Shown one piece after another: positions 7,347-15,514 of a DNA stretch of 64,000 nt. Position 1 is the first letter of the stretch. The number at the start of each line of letters is the position of its first letter. The DNA is from Ruminococcus flavefaciens (GTDB lineage Bacteria; Bacillota; Clostridia; Oscillospirales; Ruminococcaceae). The notes under the pieces are model-generated. The model was not told where the DNA came from. It made no database searches and saw only the letters and a list, made by a program, of their open reading frames with translations. The position numbers and the translations under genes are program-made. Location of the stretch: NCBI GenBank assembly GCA_002309635.1, contig DBXO01000010.1, positions 11,961 through 75,960 of the forward strand, read 5' to 3'.

Positions 7347-8804
7347 ATGCATAAGATATTCAGGCTCACTATGGAAAAGGCGGTCTGCGCTGTCGATCTC
7401 GGCGACGGGAGTGAGAGAGGAGAGTATGTAGATCAGGACTATATACTCCATAAGCTGGGCAGGCCCCACCGCAGCATCAGTCTGATGTACTGCTATTATC
7501 CCTGTGACAAGGAGTGGCCCGCACGTATATCCGAGTATTACAGGAACAAGGAGATAAGCTTTCAGTGGGACTACCCCTACGACGATTATTTCCCGTATCT
7601 CGGCGGACTCGGCGGCAGCAGGGAAGGCGAGCCCTTTACGTTCATGCGTGATATCCGCAGACACGGTCAGGACGTGACGCTTACCCTTACCATAGACCCG
7701 TTTGTCTCTGACGGGCATCTTGCAGCCATAGGCGATGATCTGAGAACATTCGGACGGCTGTTCCTGCGTATCAACCACGAAGCCACAGGAAACTGGTTCC
7801 AGTTCAACAGGAGAGCGGACTATCAGCAGGTCGCTGATTTTTACTGCCGCGCCGCAAGGATAATAAAGGAGCATGCTCCCAATGTGCGGACTGTCCTCTG
7901 TATCGGAGGCATCGAGGACATAAACTCTGAGGAAATGGTCAGGGAAAAGGAATTCGCACAGGCGGTAAGGGATACCGATATATGGTCGGTAGACAAATAC
8001 ATGGCGCTCCACTGGGGCTGGCCGTTCGATGTTGCGGAGAGCGGCGGTACCACTCACATGAGGGACTCCGTCCGCAGGATATTCGAGCTGACGCGCAGGA
8101 GCTTCGAGCGTTTCAGATACCTTAACGGCGGCGTATCCAAGCCCATGGTAATGTCGGAGCTTAACGCCGACGGCGACGTAACGGGTCCCTATGAACAGGC
8201 AGAAATGATAAAGCTTTTCTGCGATATCATCGAACAGGAAAAGGCGGACTGGCTGACAGCCTTCACCTTTTATCAGTTCCGGGACAGGGGCAGACTCGGA
8301 CTTGAACGAGAGGATCCCAGCAACTCCTCCGCAGGCATAGAACAGCCGGTAATGGAGACCTACAGGAAGATAATACACAAAGAGAGGTTCCTCCCCTCCA
8401 TGACCGTAGGCAGCGAGGAAAAGCTGCCGGTGCGTCTCAGGTGGAGCAGCTCGGAGGACGCAGAGGGTATAGCAATACCGCTTTACTTTGAAGCTCCTCC
8501 CGTATTCTGCGAGCTCTTCTTCGATGACGATTCAAACCTCATGCTGGAGCTGGGCGGCACATGGTTCTATAAGTCGCCTGAAGCAAGATATGTAGACCTT
8601 ATGCCGGCATTCTACAATAACAGAATACAGGGCGGCACGGAGCTTACACTTAAGATATTTGCGCCTCCTGCAAGCGGAGAGAATGACCTGTCGGCGCCCG
8701 ACGGAATGTACAATTATTACTGTACTCTTGAAAAGCTCCCCGTAATACGCATAAGAACAGCTCCCCCAGAGCCTGATAAGGATAAAACAGAAGGGAATAA
8801 ATGA
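7347..8804 (+). CDS. Cytosolic GH26-like TIM-barrel protein
   Basis: The 485-residue product has no signal peptide. Residues 40-350 read like a (beta/alpha)8 glycoside hydrolase of clan GH-A, nearest in pattern to GH26 mannanases. LRINHEATGNWF places a candidate acid/base at Glu145 (compare LRPLHEMNGNW in GH26), and MVMSELNAD a candidate nucleophile at Glu271. ALHWGWPF and TFYQFRDRG fit later barrel strands. The last 130 residues look like a beta-sandwich. An intracellular GH26-like enzyme would act on imported oligosaccharides, but the substrate is inference. The gene is driven by a perfect promoter and ends 1 bp before ispD, so the two are probably co-transcribed. Confidence 0.6.
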   Translation: MHKIFRLTMEKAVCAVDLGDGSERGEYVDQDYILHKLGRPHRSISLMYCYYPCDKEWPARISEYYRNKEISFQWDYPYDDYFPYLGGLGGSREGEPFTFMRDIRRHGQDVTLTLTIDPFVSDGHLAAIGDDLRTFGRLFLRINHEATGNWFQFNRRADYQQVADFYCRAARIIKEHAPNVRTVLCIGGIEDINSEEMVREKEFAQAVRDTDIWSVDKYMALHWGWPFDVAESGGTTHMRDSVRRIFELTRRSFERFRYLNGGVSKPMVMSELNADGDVTGPYEQAEMIKLFCDIIEQEKADWLTAFTFYQFRDRGRLGLEREDPSNSSAGIEQPVMETYRKIIHKERFLPSMTVGSEEKLPVRLRWSSSEDAEGIAIPLYFEAPPVFCELFFDDDSNLMLELGGTWFYKSPEARYVDLMPAFYNNRIQGGTELTLKIFAPPASGENDLSAPDGMYNYYCTLEKLPVIRIRTAPPEPDKDKTEGNK

Positions 8805-8805
8805 T

Positions 8806-9483
8806 ATGAAAGCATCAGCAGTGATAGTCTGCGCCGGAAATTCCACAAGAATGGGCGGCGTGAACAAGATACTCCTCCCTCTCGGAGAAAGAAAGGTCAT
8901 AGGTGTGACCATGCAGGCGTTCCAGTCCTGCGAAAGCGTAAGCGAGATAATAATAGTAGCCCGTGAAGCCGATATCCCTGCCATACAGGAGGAAGCGGAG
9001 CTCGCAGGCATAACCAAGCTTGCAGCCTGTACAGCGGGAGGCGCCACCCGTCAGGAGAGCGTCATCAACGGCATAAAGAAGATAAGCAGGGATTCTGAGC
9101 TTGTTGCAGTCCATGACGGAGCACGTCCTCTCGTAAAGCCCGGGCACATAGAAAAGGTCATCAAGGACGCTTCGATCTTCGGCGGAGCAACTCTCGGAGT
9201 ACCTGTAAAGGACACAATTAAAACCGTAGACGGAGGACTTATAGTAGATACCCCGCCGAGAAGTTCTCTTTATATCACACAGACCCCGCAGATATTCAAG
9301 CGCAGCCTCTATTTTGAGGGAGTTGACTTTGCCCTTGAGCACGGACTTGACTTCACCGACGACTGCCAGCTCGTAGAAGCTATCGGCGGCAAGGTAGCCA
9401 TGACCATAGGGGATTATACCAATATAAAGATAACAACTCCGGAGGATATCGCCATAGCGGAGGTACTTCTGAAACAAAGATAA
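8806..9483 (+). CDS. ispD: 2-C-methyl-D-erythritol 4-phosphate cytidylyltransferase
   Basis: IspD activates MEP with CTP, the third step of the non-mevalonate isoprenoid pathway, in the cytosol. The N-terminal nucleotide-binding signature SAVIVCAGNSTRMGGVNK (residues 3-20) fits the family, as do VHDGARPLV (about 104-112), PVKDTIK and TQTPQIFK, and FTDDCQLVE near the end. The 225 residues match the usual length. It follows the GH26-like gene almost directly and is closed by a strong terminator. No other MEP-pathway gene is adjacent. Confidence 0.95.
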   Translation: MKASAVIVCAGNSTRMGGVNKILLPLGERKVIGVTMQAFQSCESVSEIIIVAREADIPAIQEEAELAGITKLAACTAGGATRQESVINGIKKISRDSELVAVHDGARPLVKPGHIEKVIKDASIFGGATLGVPVKDTIKTVDGGLIVDTPPRSSLYITQTPQIFKRSLYFEGVDFALEHGLDFTDDCQLVEAIGGKVAMTIGDYTNIKITTPEDIAIAEVLLKQR

Positions 9484-9524
9484 AAACCGGACCGAAAGAA
9501 TGATCTTTCGGTCCGGTTTTTTCT
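9484..9524. terminator. Bidirectional terminator between ispD and the cohesin-dockerin gene
   Basis: AACCGGACCGAAAGA (9485-9499) pairs perfectly with TCTTTCGGTCCGGTT (9504-9518), with A and T tracts on the two sides. It serves the convergent genes on both strands. Confidence 0.92.
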
Positions 9525-9536
9525 TGAAAGGCTGTA

Positions 9537-10670
9537 TTATTTTCTCAAAAAGAGGAATTTTTCAAAGGTAATGTTCTCTTTGGCCGAGATATATGCATAG
9601 TACGCCAGTATCTTTGAAGCGTCCACTGCGTCAACGAGACCGTCGCCGTTCACATCGCAGGTAGCGAGACACTTTGCGTCGGGGTATCCCTCGCCTGTTG
9701 AGAAACGCGCATAGGCTCCCAGTACATATGAAGCGTCCACAGCGTCGATAATACCGTTATTGGTAGGGTCTCCCAGCATATAGACCGGCTTTGCTTCTGT
9801 AGTGGTCACAGGAGGCGGACTGTTTGTGACTTCAGTTGAAACAGCAGTACTTCTTACAGCAGTGGTGGAAGTTGAAACCGTTGTGATTCTTGATGTGGTG
9901 GTCGTCGTTGTTGGCGGAGCAGTTGTAGTCGTGGTTGTGGTGGTAGTTGTTGTAGTTTTGCTTTTTGATGTGGTAGTAGTCGTTGTAGCAGTCGTTGTTG
10001 TTGTCGTGGAAGCTGCAGTAGTCGAAGTAACGGCGGAGGAAGTAGTCACATTTTCCTTTATCCTGATAAAGCCGTGCTGAATACCGTGAGTGAATACCCA
10101 TGCCTCCATGAGTCTGCCGTTTTTATCGTTTGAGATATTGGTGAACAGGTCGTTTGTGAGACCCGGGCGCTTGTATTCGATATTGATCGGGAACTCGTCT
10201 CCTGCTTTTATATCGTCGGGCAGAGTGAAGCTGAATGACCACATAACTCCGTCCCTGCCGAGATCGCCGCTGCCTGCGGTGACAAGTCCGAAACAGTGAG
10301 GACCCGCAGGGTACTGTATGTCCTCGAGCTTGTCTATAGCCTTGCCTCTTTCGGCCAGAAAGTCATCCTCAGTGACAAGGGTAAGTCTTTCATCGTAATT
10401 GATATGCAGCGCTGTAGGAGCATATTTATTCTTTGCGCCTTTAACGGTCAGTTCTATAGTCTGTACGGGATTTGCTCTTGCTTCGTCTATGGTAAGTTCG
10501 ATCCTGCTCAAAGAGAGTGTGGGCTTTACAGGCGAATCGTAGGGGTCAAGACCGTCAAGCTGATAGGTATCGCCCGTTGCCTTGTCCGCAGCTGCAAAAT
10601 GAGGCAGAAAACTGGCTGAAACAATAAAATACGCTGCTACTGCCGCTCCCAGTAACCTCGCAAGTTTCAT
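9537..10670 (-). CDS. Secreted cohesin-like / dockerin adaptor protein
   Basis: The 377-residue secreted protein has a signal peptide (MKLARLLGAAVAAYFIVSAS..AAA). Residues about 50-210 form a beta-rich domain that reads like a Ruminococcus-type cohesin: LSRIELTIDEA, YAPTALHINYDERLTLV, LGRDGVMWSFSFTLPDDIKAG, EAWVFTHGIQHGFI. A Thr-rich linker follows, then a C-terminal dockerin with two Ca-binding repeats (DPTNNGIIDAVDASYVL and DVNGDGLVDAVDASKIL). A protein with both halves would act as an adaptor, plugging into one scaffoldin and presenting a site for another dockerin, as ScaC does in R. flavefaciens. The cohesin call rests on pattern only. It may be a single-gene unit with its own promoter. 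Confidence 0.72.
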   Translation of the reverse strand: MKLARLLGAAVAAYFIVSASFLPHFAAADKATGDTYQLDGLDPYDSPVKPTLSLSRIELTIDEARANPVQTIELTVKGAKNKYAPTALHINYDERLTLVTEDDFLAERGKAIDKLEDIQYPAGPHCFGLVTAGSGDLGRDGVMWSFSFTLPDDIKAGDEFPINIEYKRPGLTNDLFTNISNDKNGRLMEAWVFTHGIQHGFIRIKENVTTSSAVTSTTAASTTTTTTATTTTTTSKSKTTTTTTTTTTTTAPPTTTTTTSRITTVSTSTTAVRSTAVSTEVTNSPPPVTTTEAKPVYMLGDPTNNGIIDAVDASYVLGAYARFSTGEGYPDAKCLATCDVNGDGLVDAVDASKILAYYAYISAKENITFEKFLFLRK

Positions 10671-10705
10671 AGAAATTCTCCTCTCCGAGATATATTTCTA
10701 TACAT

Positions 10706-10734
10706 ATTATAACATTGCGATATTACCATTTCAA
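10706..10734 (-). promoter_or_regulatory. SigA promoter of the cohesin-dockerin gene
   Basis: Minus strand: TTGAAA (10729-10734), 17-bp spacer, TATAAT (10706-10711), followed by the RBS GAGAGGAG before the ATG at 10670. Confidence 0.82.
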
Positions 10735-10783
10735 TAGATAATGTGTTAATTTTTCGTTTCTTTTATGGACATAATAATAATAT

Positions 10784-11926
10784 TTACACTTCAAAGAATT
10801 CCTCTAAAGATTTGGTACCTTTAGTTGAGGTATATGCGTAGTATTTCAGTATCTTTGAAGCGTCCACCGCATCGATAAGTCCGTCCTTGGTTATGTCGGA
10901 GGTCGCAAGCTCCTGTTCTGCGGGGCTTTCGGTACCCGTCGAGAATACAGCATATGATTTCAGTACCTTTGAAGCGTCAACAGCGTCGATAATACCGTCG
11001 CCTGTGGGGTCGCCGAGCTTGGGTGGCTTCTCTTCGTCAAGGGCAACAAAGCTAAAGCCTGCGTTTTTGGCTGTGCTTTCATTTGCCAATTTTTCAAGGG
11101 TAGAGCCCTTGTAACCGTAGCAGGTGCATGGAACTCTTTCCTCTATAAGATCACCGTTCTCGTCTCTGTGTCCTCCGCCGAAGACAAAATCAAGACGGGA
11201 ATCGATCTCGCACTGAGGATTGAGCACGGTGAGTTTCTCCAGTTTATAGCACTCAAAGAATGCCCAGACGTCTATCTTTTTGACATTTTCGGGGATAGTG
11301 AGCTCCTTGAAGCGGTTGCCTGTAAAGCTGCGGAGCGGTATCTCGGTAACCCCCTTTGGAAAATCAATAGATTCAAGGCCGCAGTCAGCGAAGCAGCTGT
11401 TGTCAAGAGTTTCCAGTTTTTCTGGGAGCTTTACTTCTTTCAGTGAGGAGCAGCCGTAGAAAGCACATCTGCCGATATGTGTTACCTCTGATGGGATGTC
11501 GATCTTTTCGAGAGATATGCAGCCATCAAATGCAAATTCAGGTATGTACGTGATATTTGCAGGGAGCTTTATTGATCTCAGGTTGATACAGTTCGCACAC
11601 ATATTCTCGCTTATCTCATGGACAGAGTCGGGAAGAACGATAGAAGTGATCTTATCCGAATAAAATGCTCCGTCAAATATTTCCGTAACGGGAAGTCCTT
11701 CTATCTCTGACGGGATAACCACATCTCCGCTTTTATCACCGCAGTAACTGACAACAACATGGTCGGAAAAGAAGTCGTAGCGGATATCGTCGATGTAGTC
11801 ACTGTCCTCGGCTTCCGTCCATGCGTAATATACAGCATTTGCATGGATATCTTCAAATACTGTTGGCGCAAGGCATACTGTAAGGCTTGCTGCAGTCAGA
11901 AATGCATACATTCTTGATTTTTTCAT
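10784..11926 (-). CDS. Secreted BspA-like leucine-rich-repeat protein with dockerin
   Basis: The 380-residue protein has a signal peptide (MKKSRMYAFLTAASLTVCLA). Residues about 60-270 contain LRR_5/BspA-type repeats of about 23 residues (ITSIVLPDSVHEISENMCANC, LRSIKLPANITYIPEFAFDGC, LEKIDIPSEVTHIGRCAFYGC). A C-terminal dockerin follows (DPTGDGIIDAVDASKVLKSYA and DITKDGLIDAVDASKILKYYA). The dockerin is very similar to that of the 9537-10670 protein, so both probably bind the same cohesin type. LRR_5 domains usually bind proteins or surfaces, so a structural or adhesion role in a surface complex is likelier than catalysis. The family assignment is firm; the role is inference. Confidence 0.88.
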   Translation of the reverse strand: MKKSRMYAFLTAASLTVCLAPTVFEDIHANAVYYAWTEAEDSDYIDDIRYDFFSDHVVVSYCGDKSGDVVIPSEIEGLPVTEIFDGAFYSDKITSIVLPDSVHEISENMCANCINLRSIKLPANITYIPEFAFDGCISLEKIDIPSEVTHIGRCAFYGCSSLKEVKLPEKLETLDNSCFADCGLESIDFPKGVTEIPLRSFTGNRFKELTIPENVKKIDVWAFFECYKLEKLTVLNPQCEIDSRLDFVFGGGHRDENGDLIEERVPCTCYGYKGSTLEKLANESTAKNAGFSFVALDEEKPPKLGDPTGDGIIDAVDASKVLKSYAVFSTGTESPAEQELATSDITKDGLIDAVDASKILKYYAYTSTKGTKSLEEFFEV

Positions 11927-11958
11927 ATGGATTACTCCTTTTTGCTGTATTTTTACTT

Positions 11959-11987
11959 ATTATATCACGTTTTACAGCAGTTGTCTA
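11959..11987 (-). promoter_or_regulatory. SigA promoter of the LRR-dockerin gene
   Basis: Minus strand: TAGACA (11982-11987), 17-bp spacer, TATAAT (11959-11964), about 33 bp before the start codon. Confidence 0.78.
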
Positions 11988-12032
11988 TTGCTTTCCCGGA
12001 AAATCCAAACAGAGCGCAGCTGTTCCGCGAAC

Positions 12033-12061
12033 TTGCATTTTTAAACTATATGTGATATAAT
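12033..12061 (+). promoter_or_regulatory. SigA promoter of metG
   Basis: TTGCAT (12033-12038), 17-bp spacer, TATAAT (12056-12061). The leader is only about 55 bases and shows no T-box. Confidence 0.8.
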
Positions 12062-12123
12062 ATGAGTTAACCCTTTCTTTCATCAGGAAACGGGAAATAA
12101 ACACTAAGATTGGAGCGATCCTT

Positions 12124-14115
12124 ATGTCAAAGAAACCCTTTTACATCACCACACCGATTTATTATCCGTCGGGCGATCCGCATATCGGACACTGCTACAC
12201 CACAGTGGCCTGCGATACAATTGCCCGTTACAAGCGAATGCAGGGTTATGACGTAATGTTCCTTACAGGCACGGACGAGCACGGCCTCAAGATAGAGCAG
12301 AAGGCAGCCGAGCAGGGCGTAACTCCCAAGGAGTACGTAGACGTTATCGTCGGCAAATTCAAGAACCTCTGGAAATACATGAACATTTCCTACGACAGAT
12401 ATATCCGCACCACAGACGACTATCACGTAGAAGCCGTACAGAAGATATTCAAGGAGCTGTACGACAGAGGATATATCTACAAGGGCGAATATTCAGGCAA
12501 GTACTGTACTCCCTGCGAGAGCTTCTGGACAGATTCACAGCTTGACGAGAACGGCTGCTGTCCCGAATGTCACAGGCCCGTAAAATTCGCAAAAGAGGAG
12601 GCATATTTCTTCAAGATGTCGCCTTTTGCGGAGCGTATCGAAAAGCTCCTCATGGAGACAGACTACCTCCGTCCGAAGACAAGAGCAGTAGAGCTGGTAA
12701 ACAACTTCATAAAGCCGGGTCTCGAGGACCTCTGCGTATCCAGGACCTCGTTCACATGGGGAGTTCCCGTATCCTTCGACGAAAAGCACGTCGTATACGT
12801 ATGGATAGACGCACTCTCCAACTATATCACCGCTCTCGGCTATAAAAACTCGGCACACAGCGATTTTGAGAAGTACTGGCCTGCAGACGTACACATGGTA
12901 GCAAAGGATATCATGCGTTTCCATGCCATCATATGGCCTGCAATGCTCATGGCTCTCGACCTGCCTCTCCCGAAGCATCTTGCGGTACACGGCTATATCA
13001 CCATGCAGAGCAAGGGCGGCGAGAGCGTGAAGATGTCGAAATCCCTCGGTAACGTAGTTGACCCCTTCGTACTCGGCGAGCGTTACGGCTGCGACTCCAT
13101 AAGATATCATATCCTCCGCGAAATGGCTCTCGGAGCAGACAGTCTCTTCTCAAACGAGATAATGATAAACCGTATCAATTCCGACCTTGCAAACGGCTTC
13201 GGAAACCTTGTTTCACGTACCGTGGCAATGGCTGACAAGTATTTCGGCGGAACTCTTCCGGCTGACCGCGAAAACGACGCTCTCGATGAGGAGTTCAGGG
13301 CAACGGTTTCCGCACTCTGCGGCGAGGTGGACAAGTGTATCGACGAGACAAAGCTCAAGCAGGCTCTCGAGGAGATATCAAAGGTGGTTGACCGCGCTAA
13401 CAAGTATATTGACGAGACAGAACCGTGGAAACTGGGCAAGGATGATACAAGGAAGGCACGTCTTGCGGCAGTTCTCTACAATCTCCTTGAAGCTATCCGT
13501 ATAACCTCGGCGCTTCTCGCACCCTTCATGCCCACAACAATGCCAAAGGTATGGGAACAGATAGGCGCAACAGCAGCAGATGTGGAGTACGAAAAACTCA
13601 GCAGATTCGGCGTACTTCCCGAGAACGTAACAGTTCATAAGGGCGAGATCCTTTTCCCGAGAATAGACGTGGACAAGGAAATAGAGGAGCTCAACGCCAT
13701 ACTCACAAAGAACATGGAGGCTGCAAAGGCAAAGCTCTCCGCAGAGGAAAAGGGTGAAGCTCCCGCAGAAACAGAAGCTGTACAGCTCGCACCCGAGATA
13801 ACCATCGACGACTTTGCAAAGGTAGAGATAAGAGTTGCCAAGGTCGTTGCCTGCGAAAAGGTGAAGAAGTCCGACAAGCTCCTTTGCTTGCAGCTTGACG
13901 ACGGTATGGGCGGACGACAGGTGGTATCAGGTATCGCTCAGTACTATCAGCCCGAGGACCTCATCGGAAAGAAGCTTCAGCTCATCGCGAACCTCAAGCC
14001 CGTAAAGCTCAGGGGCGTTGACAGCAACGGCATGATATGCGCAGCCGATACCCCCGACGGAGTAAAGGTAATATTCGTTGACGACAGCATACCCGTAGGT
14101 TCAAAGGTAAGATAA
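12124..14115 (+). CDS. metG: Methionyl-tRNA synthetase
   Basis: MetG charges tRNA-Met in the cytosol. The 663-residue protein has the class I HIGH motif (SGDPHIGHCYTT, about 16-27), a zinc-binding knuckle with CTPC and CPEC (about 126-148), and KMSKSLGN (about 306-313). It also has the C-terminal tRNA-binding OB domain (IDDFAKVEIRVAKVV to the end, about 557-663), which gives a dimeric bacterial form. The start is set by GGAGCG upstream of the ATG. It is the first gene of a likely two-gene unit with the following hydrolase. Confidence 0.97.
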   Translation: MSKKPFYITTPIYYPSGDPHIGHCYTTVACDTIARYKRMQGYDVMFLTGTDEHGLKIEQKAAEQGVTPKEYVDVIVGKFKNLWKYMNISYDRYIRTTDDYHVEAVQKIFKELYDRGYIYKGEYSGKYCTPCESFWTDSQLDENGCCPECHRPVKFAKEEAYFFKMSPFAERIEKLLMETDYLRPKTRAVELVNNFIKPGLEDLCVSRTSFTWGVPVSFDEKHVVYVWIDALSNYITALGYKNSAHSDFEKYWPADVHMVAKDIMRFHAIIWPAMLMALDLPLPKHLAVHGYITMQSKGGESVKMSKSLGNVVDPFVLGERYGCDSIRYHILREMALGADSLFSNEIMINRINSDLANGFGNLVSRTVAMADKYFGGTLPADRENDALDEEFRATVSALCGEVDKCIDETKLKQALEEISKVVDRANKYIDETEPWKLGKDDTRKARLAAVLYNLLEAIRITSALLAPFMPTTMPKVWEQIGATAADVEYEKLSRFGVLPENVTVHKGEILFPRIDVDKEIEELNAILTKNMEAAKAKLSAEEKGEAPAETEAVQLAPEITIDDFAKVEIRVAKVVACEKVKKSDKLLCLQLDDGMGGRQVVSGIAQYYQPEDLIGKKLQLIANLKPVKLRGVDSNGMICAADTPDGVKVIFVDDSIPVGSKVR

Positions 14116-14159
14116 AATATCAGCAGACACCCAAAGCTTAAGGACAGGGTGACAATGCA

Positions 14160-15242
14160 ATGAATACAAGAGTAAGAATACTCAAAGCGGCGGGCAAAGT
14201 ACTCCTTGTACTTTCCCTCATGCTTATTACAGCACTTTTAGCGGTTTTTATCCGTCACCGCGCCGTGTATCGGAGAAATATGGATTTCCTTACGGAAAAC
14301 GGCTACTATTCGCCTGTTTCCGCAGGGAGCTGCACTCTTAACCTGCTGAAAACAGGCAATGAAAACGGCAGACACAGGATAGTTTTCCTGTCGGGCATAG
14401 GCTCATGCTCAAGCATTTCAGCCAAGGACTTTGCAGACAGATTACGTGACAGGGAGCAGGTGATATTCCTGTCCCGTGCAGGCTATGATGCAGGCAGCTA
14501 CGACAAAAAGGACATGACCGCAGAGCGCGTGGTGGAGGACTACCGGAAAGCTCTTGAGAACGCAGGGGTGCAGAAGCCATATATGCTTATGGCACATTCC
14601 CTCGGCGGAGTATTCGCCACCTACTGGGTGAGCAGATATCCTGACGAGATAGAGGCCCTTGTCATAATTGACGGCACCTGCGTGTGCCCTATAAGCGATG
14701 TGAGCGTGAATGTGCACAGGAAGCTTTCATACTATCTTGCGAATATGGGGATCCTTGACTTTACATTCCACCTTGCAGAGCTGCCGAAGCCGTACCTGAA
14801 CGATGACGACCAGAGAGCATACGATATCATGCGTATATCTACGCTTTCCTCGGGAGTCCTTGACTCGGAGAGAGCCAACTGGGGACGCAATCTCAACGAC
14901 ACATGGAACGTCATGGTCCCGAACGATGTGCCGAAGATATACATTTCGGCAATAGACGGCTTCCGCACCGAGAAAGATGTGGAGAAGTACGGAGATCTCA
15001 ATAAAAAAGAGATCGCGGAGCTGACACCCGGCTTCACGGGCAGCGACGAAGAGCGCAGGAAAGCTGCATGCAGGGCGTTCCTCGGAAAGTGCGCCCAAAG
15101 CCGTGAACGGCTGATAGAGCCCTATGCCGAGAAGCTGGGCAGCTGCAAGCTGATATATCTTGCGGGAGATCACTTCATATTCAATCAGCGTACCGACGAA
15201 TGCGCGGATATAATAAAGGGATTCATTGCAGAGCTTGAATGA
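14160..15242 (+). CDS. Membrane-anchored alpha/beta hydrolase
   Basis: The 360-residue protein has an N-terminal membrane anchor (about 10-30, VLLVLSLMLITALLAVFI), then an alpha/beta-hydrolase domain facing outside. The oxyanion region is VFLSGIGSCSS, the nucleophile elbow is LMAHSLGGVFATYW (Ser in AHSLGG), and the catalytic His is probably in LAGDHFIFNQ. A long cap region lies between about 190 and 310. The substrate cannot be read from sequence; an esterase or a proline-iminopeptidase-like activity are both possible. It starts 44 bp after metG with no terminator between, so it is likely co-transcribed. Confidence 0.83.
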   Translation: MNTRVRILKAAGKVLLVLSLMLITALLAVFIRHRAVYRRNMDFLTENGYYSPVSAGSCTLNLLKTGNENGRHRIVFLSGIGSCSSISAKDFADRLRDREQVIFLSRAGYDAGSYDKKDMTAERVVEDYRKALENAGVQKPYMLMAHSLGGVFATYWVSRYPDEIEALVIIDGTCVCPISDVSVNVHRKLSYYLANMGILDFTFHLAELPKPYLNDDDQRAYDIMRISTLSSGVLDSERANWGRNLNDTWNVMVPNDVPKIYISAIDGFRTEKDVEKYGDLNKKEIAELTPGFTGSDEERRKAACRAFLGKCAQSRERLIEPYAEKLGSCKLIYLAGDHFIFNQRTDECADIIKGFIAELE

Positions 15243-15246
15243 TACA

Positions 15247-15289
15247 GGTCCGGAGGCGGCAGAAACAGCTGCTTTCGGGCTTTTTTTAT
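15247..15289 (+). terminator. Probable terminator after the hydrolase
   Basis: A GC-rich region (GCAG..CTGC inside a weaker CCG..CGG) runs into a T7 tract at 15282-15288. The stem is imperfect. Confidence 0.5.
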
Positions 15290-15359
15290 GCAAAGCGACA
15301 GCAGCTGTCAGCAAACGACAATAAATTGATACTGTAATATTATGTAACAGTTTTTTTAC

Positions 15360-15388
15360 TTGACATATTTTACCTTTTGACTTATAAT
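15360..15388 (+). promoter_or_regulatory. Consensus SigA promoter of the zinc-ribbon membrane protein
   Basis: TTGACA (15360-15365), 17-bp spacer, TATAAT (15383-15388). Transcription should start near 15395, giving a leader of about 120 bases. Confidence 0.88.
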
Positions 15389-15408
15389 AATTATAAATTC
15401 AACAGCCG

Positions 15409-15488
15409 TTCCGCACTGTCGGCGCTGACAGGTATGTCAGCCGATCCAGGGGATATGCGGACGCCTGGGCTGAGAAACGAAACCAACG
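15409..15488 (+). promoter_or_regulatory. Folded mRNA leader, possible ZTP-class riboswitch
   Basis: The leader folds compactly. CCGCA/TGCGG closes a helix containing CTG..CAG and a long hairpin (TCGGC-CTGAC, loop AGGTAT, GTCAG-CCGA), with GGGGATA left unpaired on the 3' side. It is followed at once by ACGCCTGGGC, and the outer pair GCCGTT/AACGGT encloses everything. The ZTP (pfl) aptamer consists of a helix with ACUGG..CCRGGGGA and a 3' CCGCCUGGGC segment, so the 3' element matches well and the 5' half only partly. The inner conserved loop is not exact. It lies between a consensus promoter and an RBS. The fold is strong; the ligand class is uncertain. Confidence 0.4.
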
Positions 15489-15514
15489 GTCACTACATCA
15501 ACAGGAGGAATAAT

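Noticed and set aside
9802..10101. Long Val-rich and Asn/His-rich open frames across the Thr-rich linker
   Set aside because: They are the other five readings of the repeated Thr codons of the dockerin protein, without RBS or domain-like sequence.
12000..12123. T-box leader upstream of metG
   Set aside because: The leader is only about 55 bases, with no specifier stem, no T-box sequence and no terminator.
15409..15490. TPP riboswitch (because of GGGG..GGCTGAGA)
   Set aside because: The second half of the TPP aptamer (ACCTGAT..GTAGGGA) is missing and the spacing is wrong.
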